35,101 nt of DNA from Ruminococcus sp. (GCA_022768805.1 JALELB010000040.1:1-35101); one strand, 5' to 3'; shown: positions 22,617 through 32,028, counted from the first letter of the stretch. The notes: generated from the sequence alone by a model not told the origin. Numbers and translations are program-made.

Positions 22617-23843
22617 CTATTCCATTCTGGCGTTGGACAGCATCAGCTTGATCCGGTTTTCCTGGTTGACTCTTGTTGCCCCCGGATCATAGTCGATGGC
22701 CACAATATTGGCGTCCGGATGCTTCTGCTTGATGGCACGGGACATGCCCTTTGCCACGATATGGTTCGGCAGACAGCCGAAGGGCTGGGCGCAGATGATA
22801 TTTTTCGTGCCGGATTCCGCCAGCATGGCCATTTCCGCCGGGATCAGCCAGCCTTCACCCATGGAAACCCCCTGGCTGATGTATTCGTCCGCTGTCCGGC
22901 GCACCTCTTCAAAGTCGTGGGGCGGTTCAAATACACCATGCTGCTTGACGATCCGGATCTGCTGCTTGAGCCGGCTGTAAATCAGCTTGTAGCCCAGCCG
23001 GTACAGCCGGGTCATATTGGTGGTGTGATCGTACAGCTTGGCGTCCACCACCGTGCCCACCGCACAGTACATGACGAACTCCAGCAGTGCCGGCACCACC
23101 GGCTCGCAGCCCTCGGACAGCAGGAATTTTTCCAGTCCGTTGTTGGCGAGAGGGGAGTATTTCACATAAATCTCTCCCACGATGCCCACCCGGATTTTCT
23201 TGACCTTGCTGCGCTCCAGCTTTGCAAAGTCATCCAGAATGGCCTTGTAATTGCGGCCGGTGTGCAGATAGTCCCCGTTGGCAAAGGACTGCTCCAGCTT
23301 TTTCTGCCACTTGGCAAGGCAGCGGTCCGTGGCGTCCCGCTCCAGCTCATAGGGCTTGCACTGGTTGTACAGGGACATGAGCAGATCCCCGTATAGCACG
23401 CCGTACAGCAGCTTCAGGAACATGGGGGGCGTGATGCGGAATGCGGAGTCCTTTTCCAGTCCGCTGAAATTCAGGGAAATCACCGGCACCTGGGGAAATT
23501 CCCGTTCCACCGCCTTGCGCAGCAGGTGGATGTAGTTGGAGGCACGGCAGCCGCCGCCGGTCTGGGTAATCAGCAGCGCCACCCGGTTCACGTCGTATCT
23601 GCCGCTTTTGAGCGCCTCCAGAAACTGACCGATGACCAGCAGCGCCGGATAACAGGTATCATTGTGGACGTTCTTGAGCCCCTCATCCACCACTGCCCGG
23701 CTGGTGGTTTCCAGCAGCTCCATATGATAGCCGTACTGCTCGAACATGCTGATAAACAGCTTGAAGTGTACCGGCAGCATATTGGGCACCAGAATGGTGT
23801 GGGTCTTTTTCATTTCTTCTGTGAATTTTGCATGCTCTGCCAT
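22617..23843 (-). CDS. 2-hydroxyacyl-CoA dehydratase-like partner protein
   Basis: A 408-residue protein of the 2-hydroxyacyl-CoA dehydratase-like (COG3581-type) group that accompanies double activases. Recognisable elements are NDTCYPALLVIGQFLEALKSG (near residue 60-80), LLITQTGGGCRASNYIHLLRKA (about 89-110) and, near the C-terminus, AQPFGCLPNHIVAKGMSRAIK followed by IDYDPGATRVNQENRI. The three conserved Cys in these places probably bind an Fe-S cluster, by analogy with HgdB. The enzyme reaction for this subgroup is not established. It starts after AGGAGGAA, which overlaps the activase stop, with 15 bases between the genes, so the two proteins are cotranslated and probably form one complex. 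Confidence 0.85.
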   Translation of the reverse strand: MAEHAKFTEEMKKTHTILVPNMLPVHFKLFISMFEQYGYHMELLETTSRAVVDEGLKNVHNDTCYPALLVIGQFLEALKSGRYDVNRVALLITQTGGGCRASNYIHLLRKAVEREFPQVPVISLNFSGLEKDSAFRITPPMFLKLLYGVLYGDLLMSLYNQCKPYELERDATDRCLAKWQKKLEQSFANGDYLHTGRNYKAILDDFAKLERSKVKKIRVGIVGEIYVKYSPLANNGLEKFLLSEGCEPVVPALLEFVMYCAVGTVVDAKLYDHTTNMTRLYRLGYKLIYSRLKQQIRIVKQHGVFEPPHDFEEVRRTADEYISQGVSMGEGWLIPAEMAMLAESGTKNIICAQPFGCLPNHIVAKGMSRAIKQKHPDANIVAIDYDPGATRVNQENRIKLMLSNARME

Positions 23844-23858
23844 AATCAGGACTTCCTC

Positions 23859-26795
23859 CTACTGTTCCGCCCCGTGTTCCATTGCCGCAACCAGACTGCG
23901 CAGGCGGATTTTTGCTGCGCCCAGGTTGTTGATTTCATCAATTTTCAGCTGGGTATAGAATTTGCCCTTGCGCTCCAGAATGGCGCGTACCTCGTCCGTG
24001 GTAATGGCGTCAATGCCGCAGCCGAAGGACACCAGCTGCACCAGCTGCATATCCGGCTGGGTGGTGACATATTCCGCCGCCCGGTACAGCCGGGCATGGT
24101 ATGTCCACTGGTTGAGAATCTGTAAATCATGTACATGTCCCAGATGGGCCACGCAGTCCTCGGTGACCACCGCCATGCCCAGGGAGGTAATCAGCTTGTG
24201 GATGCCGTGGTTGATTTCCGGGTCAATGTGATAGGGTCTGCCCGCCAGCACGATGATCGGCTTCCCCTCTGCCCGTGCCTGGGCAATGACCTGCTGCCCC
24301 TGGGCAATGACCTGTTCCCGGTATTGCTTCTGGGCGGCAAAGGCAGCTTCCGTTGCCGCTTTGGTCTGCTTCCGGGTGATGCCGTAGTCCGCCAGGGCTT
24401 CCTGCATAACCCTTGCCACATTTTTCGGCTGGTTCAGATCCATGTACGGGAACCGGAAATTCTGCTTGTTGAGCCGGGGATTGTTTGCCTTCAGCAGCTC
24501 CGGATAGTATGCCACCACCGGACAGTTGTAGTGGTTGTCGTTCTCCCCTTCGTCAATGTTATAGCTCATGCAGGGGTAGAAAATGAAGTCCACATTCTGC
24601 TCCAGCAGGCTTTCGATATGGCCGTGGGTCAGCTTTGCGGGATAGCAGATGGTATCCGACGCAATGGTATGCTGCCCCTTGTAGTATACGCTCCGGTCGC
24701 TTTCCTCCGACCGGACGGTTGCAAAGCCCAGGGTGGTGAAGAAGGTGTGCCAGAAGGGCATCTGCTCATAGAAGGACAGAGCCATAGGCAGTCCCACACT
24801 TGCCTTGGGGTGCTCCGGCTGGGTATCGTTGGTGTGGAGGATGATGTCATATTTGTTCGCCATCATGCTGGGCAGGGAGGAGGTCTTTGCCTTGCCTGCG
24901 CCCTTTTCACACCGGTTGCCGGAAATATGGGTATGCCCGTCGGAGAACCGGACGATGCTCAGACTGCAGTGGGCGGTACAGCCCTTGCAGGTTGCCGCTC
25001 TGGTGGTATAGCTGAAATCTGCCAGAGCCTCCGGGGAGATCAGGGTGGATTCCGCCTTCTGGTGCTCCATGGCATACAGGGCGGCGCCGAATGCGCCCAT
25101 CAGCCCGGAAATGGCGGGGCGGATTACGTTCCGGCCCAGCTCCTGTTCAAAGGAGCGGAGTACTGCGTCGTTCAGGAAGGTACCTCCCTGTACCACGATG
25201 TTCTGTCCCAGCTCCTCCACGGATTTTGCCCGGATGACCTTATAGATGGCGTTCTTGATGATGGATGCGGACAGACCGGCGGAAATATCCTCCACCGTTG
25301 CCCCGTCCTTCTGTGCCTGCTTGACGCTGCTGTTCATGAACACAGTGCACCGGGACCCCAGATCCACCGGATTCCGTGCGAACAGCCCCAACTGGGAGAA
25401 TTCCGCAATATCATAGCCCATGGCCTGGGCAAAGCTCTGGATAAAGGAGCCGCAGCCCGAAGAGCAGGCCTCGTTGAGCATAATGCTGTCAATGGTGTGG
25501 TTCTTGATCTTGAAGCATTTGATGTCCTGCCCGCCGATGTCGATAATAAAGTCCACATCCGGGCAGAAATAGGAGGCAGCACGGTAGTGGGCAACGGTTT
25601 CCACGATGCCGAAATCCATCCCCAGCCCGTCCTTCATCAATTCCTCTCCGTAGCCGGTAACGGCGGATGCCCGGATTCTCAGCCCCGGGTTCTTTTCCCG
25701 GTAAATCTCCCGGAGCTTTTCCGCAATCTTGTCTAGGGGTTGCCCCTGGTTGGAGGCATAGTGGGAATACAGCAGCTCTCCCTTGCCGGTGATAAGCACC
25801 AGCTTTGTGGTGGTGGAGCCTGCGTCCACCCCCAGGTATGCATCTCCGGTATAGGTATGCAGATCCGCATACTTCAGGTCGTGCTGCTTGTGTCGCTGGA
25901 TGAATGCCTCATACTCCGACCGGTCCTCAAACAGCCGCCGGCCGGTCATGCGCTGCTCGCCGCCCCGGGCTTTTTTCAGCTTTTCCAGACAGTCGGACAG
26001 GCGCATGGGGGTGCCCCCCTCCCGGGCGAACAGGGCGCAGCCGTATGCCACGAATACCGGCGCCGTATCCGGGAATACCGCATGGGCATCGTCCAGCCCC
26101 AGGGTCTGCACAAATGCCTTGCGGAGCCCCTTCTGGAAGGACAGGGGCCCCCCCAGGAACAGCACCTTGCCCTGGATCTGTCTGCCCTGGGCAAGGCCGG
26201 ATACGGTCTGATCCACCACTGCCTGAAAGATGCTGGCGGAAATATCCTCCCGCCGGGCGCCCTGGTTCAGCAGGGGCTGAATATCGGACTTGGCAAATAC
26301 GCCGCAGCGGGAGGCAATGGGATAGACCTGCTCCGCCTGCAAAGCAAGCCGGTCCAGCTCATCCGCCGTAACCCCCAGCAGGGTTGCCATCTGGTCGATA
26401 AACGCCCCGGTGCCTCCGGCGCAGGAGCCGTTCATCCGCTGCTCCACCCCTCCGGTCAGGAAGATGATCTTGGCATCCTCGCCCCCAAGCTCAATGACCA
26501 CGTCCGTATCCGGATAGGCCTGCTTCACGGCAATAAACGCCGCATGCACCTCCTGGACAAAGGGCAGATCTGCATGGTTGGCAAGCCCCAGGCCGGCAGA
26601 GCCGGTGATGCACAGGGTAAACAGACTGTCCGGGTATTCTTCGGCAATCTGCTCCAGCTGTTCGGAAACGGTTTCCTTGATCCGGGAATAATGCCGCTGA
26701 TATCTGGAACGGATGATCTGCTTTGCGTCATCGATGACCACTGTTTTGACCGTGGTGGAGCCCACGTCGATTCCCAATGAATATTGTGTTTGCAT
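23859..26795 (-). CDS. Double acyl-CoA dehydratase activase with DUF2229-type domain
   Basis: A 978-residue protein with two BadF/BcrA/HgdC-type ATPase domains in tandem. Domain 1 (about 1-260) has GIDVGSTTVK, LGGEDAK and the Fe-S Cys pair at 125 (SCAGGTGAF) and 164 (ASRCGVF). Domain 2 (about 318-575) has GVDAGSTTTK, DIGGQDIK and Cys444/448 with Cys483 (SRCTVF). In HgdC two chains share one [4Fe-4S] cluster; here both halves lie in one chain. A Cys-rich segment (Cys603/606/610/629) follows, then a DUF2229-like region (about 660-880) with CYPAKLTHGH and YPCMSYN. Such proteins use ATP to push low-potential electrons onto a partner, here probably the 408-residue protein downstream. The physiological substrate is unknown. 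The start has AGGTGAGGT upstream. Confidence 0.9.
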   Translation of the reverse strand: MQTQYSLGIDVGSTTVKTVVIDDAKQIIRSRYQRHYSRIKETVSEQLEQIAEEYPDSLFTLCITGSAGLGLANHADLPFVQEVHAAFIAVKQAYPDTDVVIELGGEDAKIIFLTGGVEQRMNGSCAGGTGAFIDQMATLLGVTADELDRLALQAEQVYPIASRCGVFAKSDIQPLLNQGARREDISASIFQAVVDQTVSGLAQGRQIQGKVLFLGGPLSFQKGLRKAFVQTLGLDDAHAVFPDTAPVFVAYGCALFAREGGTPMRLSDCLEKLKKARGGEQRMTGRRLFEDRSEYEAFIQRHKQHDLKYADLHTYTGDAYLGVDAGSTTTKLVLITGKGELLYSHYASNQGQPLDKIAEKLREIYREKNPGLRIRASAVTGYGEELMKDGLGMDFGIVETVAHYRAASYFCPDVDFIIDIGGQDIKCFKIKNHTIDSIMLNEACSSGCGSFIQSFAQAMGYDIAEFSQLGLFARNPVDLGSRCTVFMNSSVKQAQKDGATVEDISAGLSASIIKNAIYKVIRAKSVEELGQNIVVQGGTFLNDAVLRSFEQELGRNVIRPAISGLMGAFGAALYAMEHQKAESTLISPEALADFSYTTRAATCKGCTAHCSLSIVRFSDGHTHISGNRCEKGAGKAKTSSLPSMMANKYDIILHTNDTQPEHPKASVGLPMALSFYEQMPFWHTFFTTLGFATVRSEESDRSVYYKGQHTIASDTICYPAKLTHGHIESLLEQNVDFIFYPCMSYNIDEGENDNHYNCPVVAYYPELLKANNPRLNKQNFRFPYMDLNQPKNVARVMQEALADYGITRKQTKAATEAAFAAQKQYREQVIAQGQQVIAQARAEGKPIIVLAGRPYHIDPEINHGIHKLITSLGMAVVTEDCVAHLGHVHDLQILNQWTYHARLYRAAEYVTTQPDMQLVQLVSFGCGIDAITTDEVRAILERKGKFYTQLKIDEINNLGAAKIRLRSLVAAMEHGAEQ

Positions 26796-26842
26796 AAATT
26801 ACCTCACCTGGTACGCTCTCCAACGCGTCCGATTCATTTTTG

Positions 26843-26866
26843 GTTTCTTCCTGTCTGCGAAGAAAC
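26843..26866 (-). repeat. Inverted repeat in the leader of the activase gene
   Basis: GTTTCTTC-CTGTCTGC-GAAGAAAC has perfect 8-bp arms and an 8-base loop. It lies between the -10 element at 26878-26883 and the start codon, so it is probably transcribed. It could be an operator or a leader hairpin. Confidence 0.55.
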
Positions 26867-26877
26867 AATATAATACT

Positions 26878-26883
26878 ATTATA
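26878..26883 (-). promoter_or_regulatory. -10 element for the activase operon
   Basis: TATAAT on the minus strand, about 85 bases before the start codon, in an AT-rich stretch. The -35 (TTTCTT at 17 bases) is poor, so the promoter may need an activator or the choice may be wrong. Confidence 0.5.
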
Positions 26884-26989
26884 CTACGGAATTCGCAAAA
26901 AAGAAAGCCCGATTTGAAAAAAACCGACATAATATTTTGTGGAATATATTTTGCATCCCCCGAACCGTCTGCTTTGTGGCTGCCTGCCC

Positions 26990-27018
26990 TTGCAATCTGC
27001 CGGATAGAATGGTATAAT
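26990..27018 (+). promoter_or_regulatory. Promoter of the recJ-rel-hemZ-rlmD operon
   Basis: TTGCAA (26990-26995) and TATAAT (27013-27018) with a 17-base spacer. Transcription would start near 27025, about 65 bases before recJ. The 295-base gap also holds the divergent activase leader. Confidence 0.75.
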
Positions 27019-27090
27019 AATAAGATAATAAGCGGCATTTGCCGCAGAAAAGGAGAAGATCCCTGCCCGGCAGCGGATTTACATAGCGCG

Positions 27091-29124
27091 ATGAAGAAAT
27101 GGAACATTACCCGGCCGGATGAAGAAGCCATAGGGGCGCTGACAAGGGGCAGCGATCTGGAATCCCTCTGTGCAGCGGTGCTGGCCTCCCGGGGAATCCG
27201 CACGGTTCAGGCGGCAGCCGAATTTCTGGGCACGGAGGAGCTGTCCGATCCGTTTCTCATCCGGGATATGCAGGAGGCGGTGGAGGTGATCAACCAGGCG
27301 GTGGAATCCGGCAGCCCCATCTGCGTGTACGGGGACTATGACTGTGACGGGGTAACCGCCACGGTGATGCTGTATTCCTATCTGGAATGTCTGGGGGCGG
27401 ATGTGCGGTTCTACATTCCGGAGCGCAGCGAGGGCTACGGCATGAATGAGGCCTCCATCCGCCGGCTGGCAGAGGAGGGGGTATCCCTCATTGTCACCGT
27501 GGACAACGGCATTGCCGCCCTGGCAGAGGCGGAGCTGATCGCCCGGCTGGGCATGACCCTGGTGGTTACCGACCATCACCAGCCCGGGGAACAGCTGCCG
27601 GAGGCTGCCGCTGTCATCAATCCCCACCGGGCGGACTGCCCCAGCCCCTACAAAAACCTGTGCGGTGCAGGGGTTGCCCTGAAGCTGATTGCCGCACTGG
27701 ACGGCGGCGGCTATGACATGGCGCTGGAGCAGTTCGGGGATCTGGCTGCCATCGGCACCGTGGCGGATATTGTCCCCCTGGACGGGGAAAACCGGTTCCT
27801 GGTGCGCCGGGGACTGGAATATCTGCAGAATACCGAGCGGGAGGGCCTGCTGGCGCTGATTGAAGCTGCCGGCCTTTCGGAAAAGCCCCTGGATGCCCAC
27901 AGCATCGGCTTTATGCTGGCGCCCCGGCTCAATGCCGCCGGCCGGTTCGGCTCTCCCTCCCTGGCGGTGCGGCTGCTGCTGAGCGATGATCCCCGGGAGG
28001 CGGCGGAGCTGGCAGCCGAGCTGGACCGGCTCAATACGGAGCGGAAGACCACGGAAAACGCCATTATGCAGCAGATCGGACAGCAGCTGCGGGAGAATCC
28101 GGCGCTGCTACATGCCCGGGTGCTGGTGCTGGCAGGGGAGGGGTGGCATCCCGGGGTCATCGGCATCCTTGCCGCCCGGCTGGTGGAACGGTTCGGGAAG
28201 CCCTGTTTCCTGCTTTCCATAGAGGGGGACACCGCCCGGGGTTCTGCCCGGTCCTTCGGGGACTTTTCCGTGTATCAGTGCCTGCATGCCGCCTCCGGGG
28301 TGCTGACCCACTGGGGTGGACACAAGGGAGCCGGGGGCATGACCCTGGGGGTAAAGGATCTGCCGGAATTTGACCGGCTGGTGCAGCAGTATGCCAAAGC
28401 GCAGTTTCCGGGGGTGCTCGTGCCGGAGCTTTCCGCCCTGCTGCTGCCTCCGGCACTGTATACGCCAAAGCAGGCGGCAGGGCTTGGGGTGCTTGCCCCC
28501 TTTGGAGCGGAGAATCCGGAGCCGCTGTTTGCAGTGGTGGGGGCATCCGTTACCGCAGTGGCGCCCACAAAAAACGGCCAGCACAGCCGGATTACCCTGC
28601 GGTACGGGGGCGTCGCCATCAGCGCCTTCTGGTTCTTCTGCAAGCCGGAGGGGCTTCCCTTCCGGCAGGGGGATACCTGCGATGTACTGCTGACTTTACA
28701 GGCGGACAGCTGGAACGGAAAGCCCTGCATCCGGGCACAGATCCGGGACGGCCGCTTATCCGGCACAAAGCAGAGCGCGTATTTTGCGGCACGGGCAAGC
28801 TATGAGGCATATCTGCGGCAGGAGGCGCTGCCGGTCCCATACTACGGCAGGATGCTTCCCACCCGGCAGGAGCTGGTCCGGGTTTATACCGCCATCGGCC
28901 AGGAGGATATGTCTCTGGAACAGCTGTATGCCAGCTGTGCCGGGGAGGATATGAACTACTGTAAATTCCGCATCTGCTGTGATATTTTCGCAGAGCGGGG
29001 GCTGATTGCCCTGGACACCGTGGAAGGAACTCTGCGGCGGCTGCCGGTGACAGCAAAGGTGCAGATCACCGAATCCCAGGTGTACGTGAAGCTGCACAGG
29101 CTTGCAAACAACAATTCTAACTGA
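27091..29124 (+). CDS. recJ: Single-stranded-DNA-specific exonuclease RecJ
   Basis: 5'-3' exonuclease of DHH family, 677 residues, acting in recombination and mismatch/base-excision repair. The DHH core has motif I GDYDCDG (Asp82, 84, 86), motif II TVDNG (Asp138), motif III TDHH (161-163), and the DHHA1 region ending HKGAGGMTLG; the OB-fold and C-terminal RecJ region follow. The start is uncertain: the ATG at 27091 gives the family-like MKKWNITRPDEEAI, but its nearest Shine-Dalgarno (AAAGGAG) is 36 bases upstream, and the frame is open further upstream. No ATG, GTG or TTG lies in frame nearer that site. rel follows 14 bases after the stop, so they are cotranscribed. Confidence 0.93.
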   Translation: MKKWNITRPDEEAIGALTRGSDLESLCAAVLASRGIRTVQAAAEFLGTEELSDPFLIRDMQEAVEVINQAVESGSPICVYGDYDCDGVTATVMLYSYLECLGADVRFYIPERSEGYGMNEASIRRLAEEGVSLIVTVDNGIAALAEAELIARLGMTLVVTDHHQPGEQLPEAAAVINPHRADCPSPYKNLCGAGVALKLIAALDGGGYDMALEQFGDLAAIGTVADIVPLDGENRFLVRRGLEYLQNTEREGLLALIEAAGLSEKPLDAHSIGFMLAPRLNAAGRFGSPSLAVRLLLSDDPREAAELAAELDRLNTERKTTENAIMQQIGQQLRENPALLHARVLVLAGEGWHPGVIGILAARLVERFGKPCFLLSIEGDTARGSARSFGDFSVYQCLHAASGVLTHWGGHKGAGGMTLGVKDLPEFDRLVQQYAKAQFPGVLVPELSALLLPPALYTPKQAAGLGVLAPFGAENPEPLFAVVGASVTAVAPTKNGQHSRITLRYGGVAISAFWFFCKPEGLPFRQGDTCDVLLTLQADSWNGKPCIRAQIRDGRLSGTKQSAYFAARASYEAYLRQEALPVPYYGRMLPTRQELVRVYTAIGQEDMSLEQLYASCAGEDMNYCKFRICCDIFAERGLIALDTVEGTLRRLPVTAKVQITESQVYVKLHRLANNNSN

Positions 29125-29138
29125 TTGGGGGAGCTATC

Positions 29139-31382
29139 ATGCCGGACGAAATATGTACCATAGATATGCTGATTCAGAAAATTCTCACGGAGGACAAGCA
29201 GTATGATCTGAGCAAGATCATCTCTTCCTATGAATTTGCGGCAAGGGCCCATGAGGGACAGACCCGTTCCTCCGGCCAGCCCTATATCATCCATCCGCTG
29301 TCGGTTTCCTACATTCTGCTGGAGCTGGGCATGGACACGGACACAATTTGTGCGGCCATGCTCCACGACGTGGTGGAGGATACGCCGGTTACCCTGGAGG
29401 AGGTCAAGAAGCGCTTCGGCCAGGATGTTGCCATGCTGGTGGACGGGGTTACAAAGCTCAACAAGATTCCCATTTTCAGTCCGGAGGAGCAGCAGGCGGA
29501 GAATGTGCGGAAAATGCTGCTGGCCATGTCCCAGGATATCCGGGTCATCATCATCAAGCTGTGCGACCGGCTGCACAATATGCGTACCCTCCGGTACCGT
29601 CCCTCCAACAAGCAGCGGAAAACAGCCCTGGAGACCATGAATATCTATGCGCCCATCGCACACCGGCTGGGGATCCGGGCTGTGAAGGAGGAGCTGGAGG
29701 ATCTGGCGTTCCACTATCTGGACCCCTACGCCTATGCGGAAATTGAGCATATTCTGGAGATCAAGAAGGAGGAGCGGGAGGCTTTCATCGAAAGCATCAA
29801 GCAGCGGATTGCAGACCGGTTCAAGGATGTGGAATTTTCCGCTCCTCCCCAGATTGACGGCAGAGTCAAGAGCATTTACGGCATATACAAGAAGATCTTC
29901 GTCAACCATAAGAGCATCGAGGAGGTCTATGATAAATATGCGGTGCGGATTATCGTCAACACCGTAGGGGAGTGCTACAATGTACTGGGTCTGATCCACG
30001 ATATGTTCCGGCCCATCCCCAACCGGTTCAAGGACTATATTTCCACCCCCAAGGCAAATATGTACCAGTCCCTGCACACCACCGTGCTGGGCAGGGAGGG
30101 CATTCCCTTTGAGGTGCAGATCCGCACCTGGGAGATGCATGCCACGGCAGAATACGGCATTGCCGCCCACTGGAAATACAAGGAGGGGGTTCAGGGCAAG
30201 GACAAGATGGAGGAGCGCCTTGCCTGGATCCGGCAGGTTATCGAAGCCCAGCAGGCATCGGATGACGCCGAGGAAATCGTCCGGATCATCAAGAACGACA
30301 TCGCTCCGGAGGAGATCATGGTGATGACCCCCCGGGGGGATTCCATCGCCCTGCCCATCCACTCCACCATCATTGACTTTGCCTACCGGATCCACTCCGA
30401 AATCGGCAACAAGACCATCGGCGCCAAGGTGGACGGGAAGATCGTGCCCCTGGACTATCAGCTCCAGACCGGTCAGATCTGTGAAATCATCACCAGCAAG
30501 GACCCGAAAAAGGGCCCCAGCCGTTCCTGGCTGGACATTGCCAAGACCAATGAGGCAAAATCCAAGATCCGGTCTTGGTTCAAGAAGGAGTGCCGGGGCG
30601 AGAATATCGAAACCGGGAAAAATGCCCTGGAACGGGAATTCCGCCGGTATCAGATCCATGTGCCGGAGGAGCAGCTGGAGGAATTTCTGGCGGACGATCT
30701 CAAGCGGCACAACTGCTCCACCCTGGATGATTTTTATGCATCCATCGGCTACGGGGGCATCCTGCTTTCCAAGATTATGGCCCGGCTCCGGGAAAAATAT
30801 GTGAAGCAGTATAAGGCGGAGGAATCCGCCGCCCCGGGAGAGGCGGAGAATCCCGGTGTCCGTGCCCGGAATACCGGCAGCATCATCCTGGATGACATCG
30901 ACAGCTGCGTGGTGAAATACGCCCAGTGCTGCAATCCTCTGCCCGGGGACGATATCGTGGGCTTTATTACCCGGGGTCACGGCATTTCCATTCACAACAA
31001 GAACTGTGTCAACTACCGGGCGGCCATGAAGCGGAATGATCCCGCCGAGGCGGAGCGCTGGGTGAATGTACAGTGGGCGGCAGCGCCCCAGGCCGCTATG
31101 CAGACCGGTATCGAGGTCATTGCCACCGACCGGGTGGGACTGGTGTACGATATTACCGGGGTGCTGATGGAGTCCAGGATCCCCATTATTCACTCCGCCT
31201 CCCGGAATCTCAAGAACGGCAACGCCCTGTTCGAGGCGGCAATCACCATTGCCGGCACCGAGCAGCTCCGGAACCTGATGGACAAAATCCGTCATGTGAA
31301 GGGCGTCATCAGCGTGGAGCGTGCCGCAGCCAGAACGGAAAAGAGCAGAACCGAAAAGAACGGATTCGAAAAGAACGGTTAA
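29139..31382 (+). CDS. relA: Bifunctional (p)ppGpp synthetase/hydrolase Rel
   Basis: Stringent-response enzyme of 747 residues. The hydrolase domain has the HD motif LHDVVEDT (His76-Asp77, Glu80-Asp81) with His38 and His52 as other metal ligands, so hydrolysis is probably active. The synthetase domain contains GRVKSIYGIYKK and RFKDYISTPKANMYQSLHTT; the RFKD charge type is that of bifunctional Rel. A TGS domain (around residues 390-450), a Cys-containing zinc-finger/RIS region (CVVKYAQCCNPLPGDDIVG, then CVNY) and a C-terminal ACT domain (around 660-735) follow. A short Lys/Glu-rich tail repeats TEKN-like units and is not part of the family core. The start follows GGGGAG with a gap of 6 bases. 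Confidence 0.97.
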   Translation: MPDEICTIDMLIQKILTEDKQYDLSKIISSYEFAARAHEGQTRSSGQPYIIHPLSVSYILLELGMDTDTICAAMLHDVVEDTPVTLEEVKKRFGQDVAMLVDGVTKLNKIPIFSPEEQQAENVRKMLLAMSQDIRVIIIKLCDRLHNMRTLRYRPSNKQRKTALETMNIYAPIAHRLGIRAVKEELEDLAFHYLDPYAYAEIEHILEIKKEEREAFIESIKQRIADRFKDVEFSAPPQIDGRVKSIYGIYKKIFVNHKSIEEVYDKYAVRIIVNTVGECYNVLGLIHDMFRPIPNRFKDYISTPKANMYQSLHTTVLGREGIPFEVQIRTWEMHATAEYGIAAHWKYKEGVQGKDKMEERLAWIRQVIEAQQASDDAEEIVRIIKNDIAPEEIMVMTPRGDSIALPIHSTIIDFAYRIHSEIGNKTIGAKVDGKIVPLDYQLQTGQICEIITSKDPKKGPSRSWLDIAKTNEAKSKIRSWFKKECRGENIETGKNALEREFRRYQIHVPEEQLEEFLADDLKRHNCSTLDDFYASIGYGGILLSKIMARLREKYVKQYKAEESAAPGEAENPGVRARNTGSIILDDIDSCVVKYAQCCNPLPGDDIVGFITRGHGISIHNKNCVNYRAAMKRNDPAEAERWVNVQWAAAPQAAMQTGIEVIATDRVGLVYDITGVLMESRIPIIHSASRNLKNGNALFEAAITIAGTEQLRNLMDKIRHVKGVISVERAAARTEKSRTEKNGFEKNG

Positions 31383-31400
31383 CAGAAAGGAGCGCTTGCC

Positions 31401-32027
31401 TTGAAGGTGCATATGCTTTCTCTCGGCCCTCTGGGCGCAAACTGCTATATACTTGAAACGGATCATAAAAACGCCGTTGCCGTGGACATCGGAGGCGACC
31501 CGGAGATTCTTCTGCGTCTGCTCCGGCAGCAGGGGCTGCAGTTGGACAGAATTTTGCTGACCCACGGGCACTATGACCATATGGGAGGGGTTGCCCGGGT
31601 GCAGCAGGAAACCGGCGCACCGGTGTATATCCACGGGGACGACCTGGGTATGCTGACAGACCCGGTTCAGAGTCTGGCTACGCCTATGGGGATGCAGGGC
31701 TTTGAACCGGTGCCGGATGGGAAGCTTCTCACCGACGGCGCAAAAATCCGGCTGGATGATCTGGAGCTGACTGTGCTGCATACCCCCGGGCACACCCCCG
31801 GCAGTGTCTGCTACCTGGGGAACGGGCTGCTGTTCAGCGGCGACACCCTGTTCCGCCAGTCCATCGGCAGGACGGATTTTCCCGGCGGGAGCATGCCCCA
31901 GATGCGCAAATCCCTGACCCGGCTGAATGGGCTTTCCGGGGATCTGCTGATCTATCCGGGACACAACGGCGCTTCTACCCTGGAGTATGAAAAGGAGCAT
32001 AACCCGTATCTGCGGGACTATATCTGA
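31401..32027 (+). CDS. Metallo-beta-lactamase-fold hydrolase (glyoxalase II-like)
   Basis: A 208-residue hydrolase of the YcbL/GloB-like group. The metal motif THGHYDHMGG gives His55, His57, Asp59 and His60; HTPGHTPGSVCY, FSGDTLF and YPGHNG supply the remaining metal ligands. It may hydrolyse hydroxyacylglutathione-like or other thioesters; the substrate is not known. The start is TTG at 31401, supported by AAAGGAG 8 bases upstream. It lies between rel and hemZ, a position also seen in other clostridia. Its stop is one base from the hemZ start. Confidence 0.92.
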   Translation: MKVHMLSLGPLGANCYILETDHKNAVAVDIGGDPEILLRLLRQQGLQLDRILLTHGHYDHMGGVARVQQETGAPVYIHGDDLGMLTDPVQSLATPMGMQGFEPVPDGKLLTDGAKIRLDDLELTVLHTPGHTPGSVCYLGNGLLFSGDTLFRQSIGRTDFPGGSMPQMRKSLTRLNGLSGDLLIYPGHNGASTLEYEKEHNPYLRDYI

Positions 32028-32028
32028 T

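Noticed and set aside
22617..26795. Possible frameshift splitting one large activase-dehydratase gene
   Set aside because: The second gene has its own AGGAGGAA ribosome binding site, both proteins begin and end at natural domain borders, and 15 bases separate them. A genuine two-gene arrangement explains it better.
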